From Pseudomonas sp. JAI120 (GTDB lineage: Bacteria > Pseudomonadota > Gammaproteobacteria > Pseudomonadales > Pseudomonadaceae), in the NCBI RefSeq assembly GCF_014207255.1, contig NZ_JACHCZ010000002.1, positions 868,001 through 932,000 on the forward strand: a stretch of DNA of 64,000 nucleotides, in the 5' to 3' direction. Of the stretch, positions 20,597 to 32,016 are shown piece by piece. Made by a program: the position numbers and the translations under genes. Within the stretch, counting starts at the first letter, position 1. The number at the start of each line of letters is the position of its first letter. The notes beneath the pieces were generated by a model, which did not search any database, was not told the origin of the DNA, and saw nothing but the letters and a program-made list of their open reading frames with translations.

Positions 20597-22039
20597 TTAC
20601 GACCCCGTGCCACCCACGGTGATCGCATCAATTTTCAGCGTTGGCTGGCCGACCCCTACCGGCACCGACTGCCCATCTTTCCCGCACATGCCCACACCAC
20701 TGTCCAGGGCCAGGTCGTTGCCGACCATCGACACCTTGCTCATGGCTTCAGGGCCATTGCCGATCAACGTTGCTCCTTTGACCGGCGCGGTAATCTTGCC
20801 GTCTTCGATCAGGTACGCCTCGCTGGTGGAGAACACGAACTTGCCGCTGGTGATATCCACCTGGCCGCCGCCGAGGTTGGCGCAGTAGATACCGCGCTTC
20901 ACCGAGGCGATGATCTCCGCCGGGTCGCTTTCGCCACCGAGCATGTAGGTGTTGGTCATGCGTGGCATCGGCAGGTGCGCATAAGATTCGCGACGGCCAT
21001 TACCGGTGCGTGCCACGCCCATCAGACGGGCATTGAGCTTGTCTTGCATGTAGCCCTTGAGCACACCGTTTTCAATCAAGGTGGTGCATTCGGTTGGCGT
21101 GCCTTCATCATCGACACTCAGCGAGCCACGGCGACCGGCCAGGGTGCCATCATCGACAATGGTGCAGAGCTTGGATGCAACCATCTCGCCCATGCGCCCG
21201 CTGTAGGCGGAGCTGCCCTTGCGGTTGAAGTCGCCTTCCAGGCCATGGCCCACGGCCTCGTGCAGCAATACGCCGGACCAGCCCGAGCCCAACACCACCG
21301 GCAACGTGCCGGCCGGCGCCGGAATGGCTTCGAGGTTCACCAACGCCTGGCGCAAGGCTTCACGGGCATAGCCCATCGCACGGTCGTCGGTGAGGAAGTA
21401 CCGGTAGTCGGTACGCCCGCCGCCGCCATGGCCGCCACGCTCGCGGCGGCCGTTCTGCTCGACGATCACGCTGACGTTGAAACGCACCAGCGGCCGTACG
21501 TCCGCCGCCAGGCCACCGTCGGTGGACGCCACCAGGATGCGCTCCCACACACCGGCCATGCTCACGGAGACCTGCTGGATACGCGGGTCCAGGGCGCGAG
21601 TGGCGGCGTCGACACGCTTGAGCAGCTCGACCTTTTCCGCGCGGCTGATCACTTCCAAGGGATTGTCCGGGGCATACAACTGCGCCACGTCCTGGGTACT
21701 GAACGCCTGCACGGTGCCATTTTGGCCCGCACGGGAGATCGAACGCGCAGCACGCGCGGCCAGGCCCAACGCCTCCAGGGTGATCGCGTTACTGTAGGCG
21801 AAACCGGTCTTTTCACCGGATTGCGCACGTACGCCTACACCTTGGTCAAGATTGAAACTGCCTTCCTTGACGATGCCATCTTCCAGGGCCCAGGACTCGG
21901 AGATCTGCCCCTGGAAATACAGGTCGGCGGCATCGATGCCTGGCCCGGCCAGGTCGCCAAGCACGGTTTGCAAGCTTTCGATGGTCACGCCACCGGGCGC
22001 CAGGAGGTGTTCACTGACTGAGGACAACAACTCGCTCAT
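20597..22039 (-). CDS. tldD: Metalloprotease TldD
   Basis: 480 aa zinc metalloprotease subunit. The active-site motif is [13 protein letters not shown] (HExxxH); [20 protein letters not shown] and [16 protein letters not shown] are further family segments. It acts with PmbA/TldE. The ORF begins at ATG 22039, 16 nt after the upstream amidase gene on the same strand. Confidence 0.97.
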   Translation of the reverse strand: MSELLSSVSEHLLAPGGVTIESLQTVLGDLAGPGIDAADLYFQGQISESWALEDGIVKEGSFNLDQGVGVRAQSGEKTGFAYSNAITLEALGLAARAARSISRAGQNGTVQAFSTQDVAQLYAPDNPLEVISRAEKVELLKRVDAATRALDPRIQQVSVSMAGVWERILVASTDGGLAADVRPLVRFNVSVIVEQNGRRERGGHGGGGRTDYRYFLTDDRAMGYAREALRQALVNLEAIPAPAGTLPVVLGSGWSGVLLHEAVGHGLEGDFNRKGSSAYSGRMGEMVASKLCTIVDDGTLAGRRGSLSVDDEGTPTECTTLIENGVLKGYMQDKLNARLMGVARTGNGRRESYAHLPMPRMTNTYMLGGESDPAEIIASVKRGIYCANLGGGQVDITSGKFVFSTSEAYLIEDGKITAPVKGATLIGNGPEAMSKVSMVGNDLALDSGVGMCGKDGQSVPVGVGQPTLKIDAITVGGTGS

Positions 22040-22055
22040 AGGTTTGGCCTTAAAT

Positions 22056-22904
22056 TCATCGTTCTGAAGCAGGTCGCTGTGCGCCCTGCGAGAAAAAGCG
22101 CCGATGGTTCACCACCGGCATGCGCGCCCGTATCGACGCCTGTTCACTGCTATCGCGTTCGGCCAGCAACACCGCTTCGCCTTGATCCTGTTGTGTCAGC
22201 AGCCGACCCCACGGGTCGACAATCGCCGCATGTCCATAGGTTTCCCGTGGCCCCGGATGCACACCGCCCTGGGCGGCCGCCAGCAGGTAACACTGGGTCT
22301 CGATGGCCCGCGCACGAATCAGCACGTCCCAGTGGGCAGCGCCGGTGACGGCGGTAAAGGCCGAGGGCGCGGTGATCAATTCAGCCCCCGCTGCGCGTAG
22401 CTCGCTGTACAGCTCAGGGAAGCGCAGGTCGTAACAGACCGTCAGGCCCAAACGGCCAACCGGCGTATCCGCCACCACCACATTCCTTCCGAAAGCATAG
22501 TCATCGGATTCCCGATAGCGACCCCGGGCGTCCGCCACATCCACATCGAACAAATGCAGCTTGTCGTAACGGGCAACGACTTCGCCGCGATCATCAATCA
22601 GCAGCGAGCAGGCGTTGGGCTTGGCGTGTGGATGGTCCTTGGGCGGCAACGGTAATGTGCCAGCCACTATCCATAAGGTGAGGTCACGGGCGGTCTGTTT
22701 CAACCACGGCAGGATCGGACCTTCGCCCAGTGCCTCGGCGCGGCCAATATCCGCGGCGTCGCGGCGGCCCATGGCGGCAAAGTTTTCCGGCAGCACCGCC
22801 AGCTTCGCACCGCGCGCCGCCGCTTGCTCCAACAAGCGCCGGGCCTGGACCAGGTTGGCCAGCACATCGCTCTGACTGACCATTTGAATTACCGCAAAGG
22901 ACAT
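22056..22904 (-). CDS. Carbon-nitrogen hydrolase (Nit/omega-amidase-like)
   Basis: 282 aa from the ATG at 22904 ([20 protein letters not shown]). The nitrilase-superfamily catalytic triad is visible: Glu in [10 protein letters not shown], Lys in [10 protein letters not shown] and Cys in [17 protein letters not shown]. The subfamily looks like Nit1/Nit2-type amidases, which repair deaminated glutathione or hydrolyse omega-amides. It lies between yhdP and tldD, the usual Pseudomonas context. Confidence 0.9.
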   Translation of the reverse strand: MSFAVIQMVSQSDVLANLVQARRLLEQAAARGAKLAVLPENFAAMGRRDAADIGRAEALGEGPILPWLKQTARDLTLWIVAGTLPLPPKDHPHAKPNACSLLIDDRGEVVARYDKLHLFDVDVADARGRYRESDDYAFGRNVVVADTPVGRLGLTVCYDLRFPELYSELRAAGAELITAPSAFTAVTGAAHWDVLIRARAIETQCYLLAAAQGGVHPGPRETYGHAAIVDPWGRLLTQQDQGEAVLLAERDSSEQASIRARMPVVNHRRFFSQGAQRPASER

Positions 22905-22952
22905 GGGCCGATACTCCATAAAAGGCATGGGGCCATGCTACTCCACAGGCTC

Positions 22953-25900
22953 TCAGTTTGGTTTTTCAAAGGGCTTGTCGAAGGTGATTTTTGGATCCTT
23001 CCATGGGCCTTCCACCTTGTATTGCACGCTGGCGAAACGCGAAACACGGTCACCGATCAGCTTGTCGATCAGGAACAGTGCGCCACCAATCGCCGGCGCG
23101 CCCACGATCAGCGCGGCAATCGGCAGGTTGTTGGTCACCGGCAACGTCACCAGCAACTTGGCATCGACACGATCAGCCACCAGGTCCAGGGTGCCATTGA
23201 GCTCCAGGTTGCTCGACGGGCCTGTCATGGTGATCGGCTCGCGCGTCACGAACACGCCATTGCTGGCGACCAATTGCCCCTTGACCCGGTCATAACTCAA
23301 GCCCTTGCCCAGCAGGTCGGAGAAGTCCAGGCGCAGGCGGCGCCCGATGGAGTTGAAGTTGAGCAGGCCGAATACCCGCAGCGCCTGGGCGCCACCTTCC
23401 ACCTCGACAAACTGACCTTTACGGAACGCCGCATCCAGGCTGCCGGAAAAACGCTTTGGCCCGACCCAGGCCGGCGAACCCGGCCAACGCCCATCCACAT
23501 CCAGGTGGAAGTTCTCGCTGGTGACCGTGGGCGCATAGCCCCAGCCTTTGAGTACGTCGGCGATGTTCTTGCCGTCCAGGCGGCCCTTGTACCAGCTGCT
23601 GCTGTCACCCGGAGCCCCTTCCCATCCGCCGGCGCCCTTGAGTTGCATGCCCTTGAGGCCCAGGTCCAGCGTATTGAACGCCAGGCCCTTGGCAGTTGGT
23701 CGGATCTTGAGCGACCAGGCGCCAATCAGGTCCGGCCCCTGAAACAGCTGGTCAATGGCAATATCCAGCGCGGGAATATCCTTGGGATCAATACTGGCCA
23801 ACGGGTCCGGTGCATTTTCATCAGCCTGTACCGTCGGGTCCACCGCCGGCAGCTTCACGTATTGCAGGTTGACCGCAATCGGCGCGCCCTTGGCATCCGG
23901 CAGGTTCACGGCCCCCTTGGCCTGCTGGCTGTCGAACTGTAAGCCCCAGGCAGCGGACTTGCGATCCAGCAGCAGGTTGACCTGATCGAACTGGGTACCC
24001 AGACCGGTGAGCTTGCCAATCTTGAATTCGGCACCGCTCAGCAGTTGCTTGGCACTGCCACCAGGGTCATTGCCAGCATACTGGTTCACCAGCTTTTTCC
24101 ATGGGTCGATATCCAGTTCCGAGAGCACGCCGCGGATGCGCAAACCCTTGGCGCCTGGCAGTACGGCATCACCATCGCCGAGGAACAACTCGCCACGGCC
24201 GTCATTGAGTTTGTCTGGCGGCGCGGCGAAGGTGAAGTTGGCCAACTCACCATAATCGAACCAGTAGCGGCGCTCAGCCCCCTGCAAGGTCATGCGGAAT
24301 ACGCTGTCACGTCCCTGGCTGGCCGGCATGCCGAACGGCGCAGGCAAATCCACCGCAACGCCCTTGAGATTGGAGCTGACCATCAGTTGGCTGTCGGCAC
24401 CGTCCAGGTTGAGCTGCAACTGATACGAAATATCACCGGACACCGGCAACGGCTGGCTGACTTTCAACCAATCCGTCAAGCGCTTGACCGTCACCTGCCC
24501 CCTGGCGGCGACACGGGTACTGATATTGCCCGGCTTGCCATCGGCAAAGATCTGCGCGGTGATCGGCCGGTCAAATGCCTGGGCTGTAATCTTTTCGCCG
24601 CTCAGGCCCTTGGCGCTGTCGAAGCGGAAACTGCCCTTGAGCTGCGTCAGGTCCAGGGGCGGCTCCGCCAATTGCAGGCGCGCCTTGTCAGTCTGGAAAT
24701 CCACCACGATCCTGGGCTCGATACCCTTGACCAGCGGAACGTCCAGATCCAGCGTGCCTTGCAGGTCTCCTTCGCCTTTCCAGCCGGCGAAGGTGGATGC
24801 CGTGCCAATTGGCGCTTCCTGGAGGATCTTCAGCCCATCACCCAGGCCACCGGCAAAACCACCGGTAAGCAACAGATGACTTTCCTTGCCGGACGGCGCG
24901 TGGGGAATATTGACGTAGACGTCCTTGACCTTGGTGTCGAGCAACTGCCCCTTGCTGGCCAGGATGCGTACGCCAGTCTCCTCGACAAACACTTCACCAT
25001 TGACCTTGTTCACATGGGGCCAGTCCGGCTGGAAAGCCAGTTCTGCGTCATGCACCTTGAAGAACAGGCTGATATTGCGCGCGGCTGGCAACGCGTCGTG
25101 GTTCAGCGACCCCTGGTACTGGAAGAACCCCTGATCCACCGCGCCCTTGAGAATTGCCGTGCGCAGCCACTCATCCAACGCGGGGCTCAGCACGGCCGGC
25201 AGGTATTTAGGGGTAAAGCGTCCATCGCCATCGACCATACCGACCCGCAGGTCCATATAGTCTTCCTGGCTGTGGTCGAAATGCAGGCGAATCAGGAAAT
25301 CGGCGGCGATCTTGCCTTCTTCCCCCAGCACCTTGATATACGGGGCGATCAGGGTGAAGCCTTCTTTATCCAGCTTCCACGTCAGGCGTGCATTGGCCTG
25401 GAGATACTGCCAGGGCTTGGCGAAGATCGGATCGAGGTGCAGGGAAAAATCCTTGCTGTCCATGCGCAACTCGCCACGGCCCAGGTCGCCGCTGATGCTG
25501 CCGGAAACGTTGCGCGCAGCCGGCGCACCGAAGTAGGCGTCAAACCCGACCCGCTCCAGGTTGGCGGCAAAGCTGACTTTTTGATCGGTAGTGTCTTGAG
25601 GACGGAAATCCACCAGCACATTACGCAGCAGGCCGGTGGCCTTCAGATGCTCGACGGTCTTGGCGACACCTTCCGGCAGCGGCGCCAGGGCGTTGAGCAA
25701 CGGTGTGATGGGGGTCAGGTCGAGGCGGTCAGCCTGCAGCTTCCAGGCTTCCTGAGTCTTGTCGGTAGCCAGTGTCTGCTGCAATTGCAGGCGCGATTCC
25801 CATCGGGTCTCGCCCAGGCTCATCGCCAGGGAATCAAACAACACCTTCAAGCCGGTATCACTGCGTTGCAGATAGGCCGTAAGTGCAAGGTTTTCGATAT

Positions 25901-26768
25901 GGACCGGCTTGCGCTCGGCGTAGCTGCCCTTCACTTGCGGCGAGTTGAGGCGCACTACCGCACTTTGCACAGTGCCTTTACCCCAGCTCAGCCAGAATTC
26001 ACCACCGGCCTTGAACTGCGTGAGTTTCCACTGCTGGGTCAGCCTGGCGGGAATCCACTTGGCCCAGTCGCTTTGGGGCAGGCTCAGGTAGGCCTCGACT
26101 TCAGCGTCCTTCCACTGGCTCGCGCGAATGCGACTGCGCAGGCTCAGGGCAAGAGGCTGGCCGTCGGGCAAGGTCAGGCGAGCGTCCAGGCGCTGGCGGG
26201 TGACGCCCGTGTGCAGGCTCAGGCCCACATACGTCAGGGTCAGCGGCGCCTGGTCGAACGGTTGCAGGGTGACCTGGCTGTCGAGCAGCGACACGCGCTT
26301 GACCATCTGCATGCGCTTGAGCAATTGCTCCGGATCCAGCGGCTGGTCATCCTGCATCGGCAAGCCTTGCAGGGCCCAATGGCCGTCCTTGTCTTCCTTG
26401 GCGGTCAGTTGCAGGCCACTGACTTCCAGGTGCGCAATACGCACTTCGCGCGCCATCAGGCTCGCCCATATATCCGGCACCACTTCGACCTGATCCAGGC
26501 GCAAGGCACTGCTGCCCTCGCCGACCATCACGTCGTGGGCCAGCAACATGGGCGCGAAGCCGCTCCAACGGCCTTCAAGGCTGCCGATGTGCACAGGCAT
26601 GTCCACCGCAGCCTGGGCCTTGGCTTCGATTTCCGCGCGGTATTCGGCCACCAGCGGGGTCAATTCACGCCCCAGGCTCACATACACCGCCGCCAACACC
26701 AGCAGCAAGGCGCACAGCCCAAGGCCCCAACGGGTCAAAGCGGCAAAAAAGCGTATCAGACGCTCCAT
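22953..26768 (-). CDS. yhdP: YhdP-family intermembrane phospholipid transport protein
   Basis: 1271 aa, typical of this very large AsmA-like protein. One N-terminal membrane anchor (residues ~10-32, LGLCALLLVLAAVYVSLGRE) is followed by a long periplasmic beta-rich region (DUF3971) and an AsmA-like C-terminus ending in GAPAIGGALFLIDKLIG. YhdP, TamB and YdbH are redundant bridge proteins carrying phospholipids to the outer membrane. Together with mla and lpt here, three lipid routes are encoded in one window. Confidence 0.94.
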   Translation of the reverse strand: MERLIRFFAALTRWGLGLCALLLVLAAVYVSLGRELTPLVAEYRAEIEAKAQAAVDMPVHIGSLEGRWSGFAPMLLAHDVMVGEGSSALRLDQVEVVPDIWASLMAREVRIAHLEVSGLQLTAKEDKDGHWALQGLPMQDDQPLDPEQLLKRMQMVKRVSLLDSQVTLQPFDQAPLTLTYVGLSLHTGVTRQRLDARLTLPDGQPLALSLRSRIRASQWKDAEVEAYLSLPQSDWAKWIPARLTQQWKLTQFKAGGEFWLSWGKGTVQSAVVRLNSPQVKGSYAERKPVHIENLALTAYLQRSDTGLKVLFDSLAMSLGETRWESRLQLQQTLATDKTQEAWKLQADRLDLTPITPLLNALAPLPEGVAKTVEHLKATGLLRNVLVDFRPQDTTDQKVSFAANLERVGFDAYFGAPAARNVSGSISGDLGRGELRMDSKDFSLHLDPIFAKPWQYLQANARLTWKLDKEGFTLIAPYIKVLGEEGKIAADFLIRLHFDHSQEDYMDLRVGMVDGDGRFTPKYLPAVLSPALDEWLRTAILKGAVDQGFFQYQGSLNHDALPAARNISLFFKVHDAELAFQPDWPHVNKVNGEVFVEETGVRILASKGQLLDTKVKDVYVNIPHAPSGKESHLLLTGGFAGGLGDGLKILQEAPIGTASTFAGWKGEGDLQGTLDLDVPLVKGIEPRIVVDFQTDKARLQLAEPPLDLTQLKGSFRFDSAKGLSGEKITAQAFDRPITAQIFADGKPGNISTRVAARGQVTVKRLTDWLKVSQPLPVSGDISYQLQLNLDGADSQLMVSSNLKGVAVDLPAPFGMPASQGRDSVFRMTLQGAERRYWFDYGELANFTFAAPPDKLNDGRGELFLGDGDAVLPGAKGLRIRGVLSELDIDPWKKLVNQYAGNDPGGSAKQLLSGAEFKIGKLTGLGTQFDQVNLLLDRKSAAWGLQFDSQQAKGAVNLPDAKGAPIAVNLQYVKLPAVDPTVQADENAPDPLASIDPKDIPALDIAIDQLFQGPDLIGAWSLKIRPTAKGLAFNTLDLGLKGMQLKGAGGWEGAPGDSSSWYKGRLDGKNIADVLKGWGYAPTVTSENFHLDVDGRWPGSPAWVGPKRFSGSLDAAFRKGQFVEVEGGAQALRVFGLLNFNSIGRRLRLDFSDLLGKGLSYDRVKGQLVASNGVFVTREPITMTGPSSNLELNGTLDLVADRVDAKLLVTLPVTNNLPIAALIVGAPAIGGALFLIDKLIGDRVSRFASVQYKVEGPWKDPKITFDKPFEKPN

Positions 26769-26844
26769 GTCAGGCGACCCTCAAGGCAGTAGACGGACTG
26801 CAGATCAAGGCCTGCGAGTCGCGTAAAGAGAAAGCGAATGGGGA

Positions 26845-28302
26845 TCAGAGCAGCACCACGTCATATTGTTCCTGGGAATACATGGTTTCGACCTGGAAGC
26901 GAATCGTACGCCCGATAAAACCCTCCAGTTCAGCCACGTTACCGGACTCTTCATCCAGCAGGCGGTCAACCACTTTCTGGTTGGCCAACACTCTATAACC
27001 TTCGGCCTGATAGGCCCGCGCCTCTCGCAGGATTTCCCGGAAAATCTCGTAGCAAACCGTTTCCGGGGTCTTCAACTTGCCGCGGCCCTGGCAACTGCTG
27101 CACGGCTCGCACAGCACCTGCTCCAGGCTCTCGCGGGTGCGCTTGCGGGTCATCTGCACCAGGCCCAGCTCAGTGATGCCGATGATATTGGTCTTGGCGT
27201 GATCGCGCTCCAGCTGCTTTTCGAGGGTGCGCAGCACCTGGCGCTGGTGCTCTTCATCTTCCATGTCGATGAAGTCGATGATGATGATACCGCCCAGGTT
27301 ACGCAGGCGCAGTTGGCGAGCAATGGCCGTGGCCGCTTCGAGATTGGTCTTGAAGATGGTCTCTTCAAGGTTGCGATGGCCAACGAACGCACCGGTGTTG
27401 ACGTCGATGGTGGTCATGGCTTCCGCCGGGTCCACCACCAGGTAACCGCCGGACTTAAGCGGCACCTTGCGCTCCAGGGCTTTCTGGATTTCGTCCTCGA
27501 CGCCATACAGGTCGAAGATCGGCCGTTCGCCAGGGTAGTGCTCCAGGCGATCGGCAATTTCCGGCATCAGCTCGGCAACAAATTGCGTGGTGCGCTGGAA
27601 GGTTTCCCGCGAGTCGATGCGAATTTTCTCAATCTTGGGGCTGACCAGGTCGCGCAATGTGCGCAGGGCCAGGCCCAGGTCTTCGTAGATCACGCTCGGC
27701 GCGCCGATGGTCTTTATCTGTGCGCCGATCTGGTCCCACAGGCGCCGCAGGTAGCGAATGTCCATGAGAATTTCGTCAGCGCCGGCGCCCTCGGCGGCGG
27801 TGCGCAGGATAAAACCACCCGCTTCCTTGATACCTTCGGCGGCCACGCAGTCGCTGACCACCTTTTTCAGGCGCTCGCGCTCTGCTTCATCTTCAATCTT
27901 CAGGGAAATGCCGACATGGGCGGTGCGCGGCATATACACCAGGTAGCGCGACGGAATCGACAGCTGAGTCGTCAGCCGCGCGCCCTTGGAACCGATGGGG
28001 TCCTTGGTGACTTGCACCACCAGGCTCTGCCCCTCATGCACCAAGGCACTGATGCTTTCCACTGCCGGCCCTTCGCGCAGGGAGATCTCCGAGGCGTGGA
28101 TAAACGCCGCCCGGTCCAGGCCGATGTCGACAAATGCCGCCTGCATGCCCGGCAACACCCGCACCACCTTGCCCTTGTAGATATTGCCGACGATCCCGCG
28201 TTTCTGGGTGCGCTCGACATGCACTTCTTGCAGAACACCGTTCTCTACCACCGCCACGCGCGATTCCATCGGCGTGATATTGATCAGAATCTCTTCACTC
28301 AT
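26845..28302 (-). CDS. rng: Ribonuclease G
   Basis: 485 aa from the ATG at 28302 (MSEEILINITPMESRVAVVE). An S1 domain (GNIYKGKVVRVLPGMQAAFV) is followed by the RNase E/G catalytic core. The metal-binding Asp residues lie in TTIDVNTGAFVGHRN and IIIIDFIDMED. The Zn-link is CEPCSSCQGRGKLKTPE. It processes 16S rRNA 5' ends and some mRNAs. It lacks the long C-terminal scaffold of RNase E. It lies in the rng-maf-mreDC group. Confidence 0.97.
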   Translation of the reverse strand: MSEEILINITPMESRVAVVENGVLQEVHVERTQKRGIVGNIYKGKVVRVLPGMQAAFVDIGLDRAAFIHASEISLREGPAVESISALVHEGQSLVVQVTKDPIGSKGARLTTQLSIPSRYLVYMPRTAHVGISLKIEDEAERERLKKVVSDCVAAEGIKEAGGFILRTAAEGAGADEILMDIRYLRRLWDQIGAQIKTIGAPSVIYEDLGLALRTLRDLVSPKIEKIRIDSRETFQRTTQFVAELMPEIADRLEHYPGERPIFDLYGVEDEIQKALERKVPLKSGGYLVVDPAEAMTTIDVNTGAFVGHRNLEETIFKTNLEAATAIARQLRLRNLGGIIIIDFIDMEDEEHQRQVLRTLEKQLERDHAKTNIIGITELGLVQMTRKRTRESLEQVLCEPCSSCQGRGKLKTPETVCYEIFREILREARAYQAEGYRVLANQKVVDRLLDEESGNVAELEGFIGRTIRFQVETMYSQEQYDVVLL

Positions 28303-28372
28303 GGCTGGGTCTCGTTCAGGCGTTTTCACAATAGTGACCGATCGCTTAAGGCTGGGCGCTGACGTCACGCGC

Positions 28373-28969
28373 TCAGCGCACGGTAAGGTGTTGCCAACAG
28401 GGTATGCCGAATTGGGCCAGCAGTTGCGCGGTTTCGCACACCGGCAGGCCTACCACGGCGGAATAGCTGCCATTGAGCCCGGCCACAAACACCGACCCAA
28501 GCCCTTGAATAGCATAGCCGCCCGCTTTGTCCTGGGGTTCGCCGCTGTGCCAGTAGGTTGTAGCCTCCTCGACAGAAATCCCACGAAAAAGTACACGACT
28601 ACTGACACATCGGGTTTCACAGCGCAGGCCATCAGTGAGCGCGATGGCGGTGAGGACTTCATGCTCACGCCCCGCCAAGGCCATCAACATCGCCAGGGCA
28701 TCGGCCTGGTCCACAGGCTTGCCAAGGATCTGGCCGTCCACAACCACCGCCGTATCGGCGCCCAGCACGCAAGCACCTGGGCCTTCCCCAAGCGCAGCAA
28801 ATCCCGCCGCCGCCTTGCCGCGCGCAAGACGCTCAACGTAGGCAACAGCCGATTCATCGGTAAGGGGAGTTTCATCAATCGCGGCGCTGGCCACAGTGAA
28901 AGGCACACCGATCTGGGTCAGCAGTTCACGCCGCCTCGGGGAGCCCGAGGCCAGATAAAGCGAATTCAT
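28373..28969 (-). CDS. maf: Maf-family nucleotide pyrophosphatase (YhdE type)
   Basis: 198 aa from the ATG at 28969 ([20 protein letters not shown]). Maf motifs are [27 protein letters not shown] and the C-terminal [20 protein letters not shown]. YhdE-type Maf hydrolyses dTTP/UTP and modified pyrimidine nucleotides and can inhibit septation. It lies 51 nt after mreD, the conserved mreD-maf-rng order. Confidence 0.95.
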   Translation of the reverse strand: MNSLYLASGSPRRRELLTQIGVPFTVASAAIDETPLTDESAVAYVERLARGKAAAGFAALGEGPGACVLGADTAVVVDGQILGKPVDQADALAMLMALAGREHEVLTAIALTDGLRCETRCVSSRVLFRGISVEEATTYWHSGEPQDKAGGYAIQGLGSVFVAGLNGSYSAVVGLPVCETAQLLAQFGIPCWQHLTVR

Positions 28970-29020
28970 TGCAGACTCTCCCTGTGGGGTTCGATAACCA
29001 GGCAGAGCCTCGCAATCCAT

Positions 29021-29509
29021 TCAATTGATTTTATAGCGGCGACGTAACCCGCGCAGGCCAAAACTGATCCACGGCCACAGCAGCGCACTGACCAGGGCCG
29101 GTAACACGAGCGCCAGGGTTGGCTGGCGGTTACCGGTCAAGGCACTGAGCCACAGCTGTACCAACTGCGCCAGGCCGAAGATCACCAGGATCACCAGGCA
29201 TTGCTGCCACATCGGGAACATCCGCAGGCGCTGCTGCAACGACAGTATCAGGAAGGTAATCAGGGTCAGGATCAACGCGTTCTGGCCCAGCAAGGTGCCA
29301 TACAGCACATCTTCCGCCAAGCCCAGGAACATGGCCGTAACCATGCCCACTTTATGCGGCAGGTTCAGCGACCAGAATGCCAGCAGCAATGCCAGCCACA
29401 GCGGACGCAGGATCTCCATGAATTGCGGCAGCGGCGAAACGCTGAGCAGCAAGCCGATGGCGAATGTCAGCCAGACGATCCAGCCATTGCTCGAATGGGT
29501 ACCGGCCAT
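29021..29509 (-). CDS. mreD: Rod shape-determining protein MreD
   Basis: 162 aa inner-membrane protein with about five hydrophobic helices (for example WIVWLTFAIGLLLSVSPLP and VLYGTLLGQNALILTLITFL). Part of the Rod complex linking MreB filaments to wall synthesis. Its ATG overlaps the mreC stop (TAATG). Confidence 0.95.
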   Translation of the reverse strand: MAGTHSSNGWIVWLTFAIGLLLSVSPLPQFMEILRPLWLALLLAFWSLNLPHKVGMVTAMFLGLAEDVLYGTLLGQNALILTLITFLILSLQQRLRMFPMWQQCLVILVIFGLAQLVQLWLSALTGNRQPTLALVLPALVSALLWPWISFGLRGLRRRYKIN

Positions 29510-30630
29510 TATTCCTCCCTCTGCCGTGTGGTTGCCGGGGCGGCGGCTGGAGGCTTCGCAGCAGGCGTCGTGGTGGCAGGTGTGGTGGCAGGTGGTTTCG
29601 CAGCCGTCGGTTTTACCGGGTGCGCGCTATGGGCTGCAGGCTTGACCGGCGTGGCCACAGGCGCCGTAGCTGCCGGAGTTGCCGCCGGTACAACGGGGGT
29701 AGTCGACTGAGGCTTGGGCACGGTCGCAGGAATGATCGGCGCAGTGCCGTTCTTCTTGTCTTCCGCTTCCTGGGCCTGGGCGGCGTCGTTGGCACGCTCT
29801 TCCGGGGTCCGGTTGTCGCTGAACACCAGCAGCAGGTAGCGGCTGCGGTTCAGGGCGGCAGTGGGCACGGCGCGCACAATGGCGAATGGCTGGCCGGAGT
29901 CGTGGATCACCTCCTTGACCGTTGCCACCGGGTAACCCGCCGGGAACCGCTGGCCCAGGCCGGAGCTGACCAGCAGGTCGCCTTCCTTGATGTCGGCAGT
30001 GTCCGCGACGTGACGCAATTCCAGGCGCTCGGGGTTACCGGTACCGCTGGCAATCGCGCGCAAGCCGTTACGGTTGACCTGCACCGGAATGCTGTGGGTG
30101 GTGTCCGTCAGCAACAGGACCCGCGAGGTGTAGGGCATCAACTCTACGACCTGCCCCATCAGTCCCCGAGCATCCAGTACCGGCTGACCAAGCACCACGC
30201 CGTCGCGCTCACCCTTGTTGATGATGATGCGATGGGTAAAGGGGTTGGGGTCCATGCCGATCAACTCGGCGACTTCGACCTTCTCGTTGACCAACGCGGA
30301 AGAGTTGAGCAACTCGCGCAGCCGAACGTTCTGCTCGGTGAGGGCCGCCAGCTTTTGCATGCGCCCCTGCAACAGCAGGTTTTCGGTCTTGAGTTTTTCG
30401 TTCTCGGCAACCAGCTCGGTGCGGCTGCCAAATTGGCTGGCCACGCCCTGGTAGAGACGTTGCGGCAGGTCGGTGATCCAGTAGGTCTGCATCAACACCA
30501 GCGACATTTGGCTACGCACCGGCTTGAGCAGCGCAAAGCGGGCGTCGACCACCATCAATGCGACCGAAAGCACGACCAGCACCAATAAGCGCACGCCCAA
30601 TGAGGGGCCTTTGGCGAAAAGCGGTTTAAT
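29509..30630 (-). CDS. mreC: Rod shape-determining protein MreC, probable ATT start
   Basis: 373 aa if it begins at ATT 30630; a TTG at 30600 gives 363 aa. The ATT reading begins (M)KPLFAKGPSLGVRLL, which aligns with the E. coli MreC start MKPIFSRGPSL so that the ATT falls on its initiator Met. A strong GGGAGGAG ribosome site lies at 30637-30644, 6 nt upstream, while the TTG has no such site. MreC has one membrane helix, a coiled coil (LVAENEKLKTENLLLQGRMQ) and a periplasmic beta domain. The C-terminal tail from about residue 295 is Pro/Ala/Thr-rich. Confidence 0.93.
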   Translation of the reverse strand: MKPLFAKGPSLGVRLLVLVVLSVALMVVDARFALLKPVRSQMSLVLMQTYWITDLPQRLYQGVASQFGSRTELVAENEKLKTENLLLQGRMQKLAALTEQNVRLRELLNSSALVNEKVEVAELIGMDPNPFTHRIIINKGERDGVVLGQPVLDARGLMGQVVELMPYTSRVLLLTDTTHSIPVQVNRNGLRAIASGTGNPERLELRHVADTADIKEGDLLVSSGLGQRFPAGYPVATVKEVIHDSGQPFAIVRAVPTAALNRSRYLLLVFSDNRTPEERANDAAQAQEAEDKKNGTAPIIPATVPKPQSTTPVVPAATPAATAPVATPVKPAAHSAHPVKPTAAKPPATTPATTTPAAKPPAAAPATTRQREE

Positions 30631-30715
30631 AAGCCGCTCCTCCCAGGCAAATGTTCTCTTTATTCATACGGCATCTAACCGGCCTGGATGCAGATTGAAG
30701 ACGATAAACGCCAAC

Positions 30716-30739
30716 AGGCAGCACTGCAAAGTGCTGCCT
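30716..30739 (-). promoter_or_regulatory. Hairpin in the mreB-mreC gap
   Basis: AGGCAGCACT-TTGC-AGTGCTGCCT (minus strand) is a perfect 10-bp stem with a 4-nt loop about 30 nt after the mreB stop. No T tract follows. It could act as a partial terminator or a 3'-end stabiliser setting the MreB:MreC ratio. Confidence 0.5.
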
Positions 30740-30768
30740 GCGGGCGAAACATGGTGCAACCAACGATC

Positions 30769-31818
<1,050 letters not shown>

Positions 31819-32016
31819 CTAGGCAACGCGTGGGTAAAAAAGTGCGGCAAACTCTAACAACGACAGGGATTTTGGGCAAGGCGCCAATGTGCTAAATTGG
31901 CCGACTTTCTGTGCACCAACCCCCACAATCGCGGCCGTAAGACCGTAGAAATGCGGTAGTGTTCCGACAATCTAACACACGGACAGCCTCCGTTCTGTTT
32001 TCCACTGGAGATTCCC

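Noticed and set aside
24045..26792. 915-codon open frame opposite yhdP
   Set aside because: Shadow frame in GC-rich DNA; composition is Gln/His/Arg-biased and no family motif is visible, while yhdP reads as a full family member.
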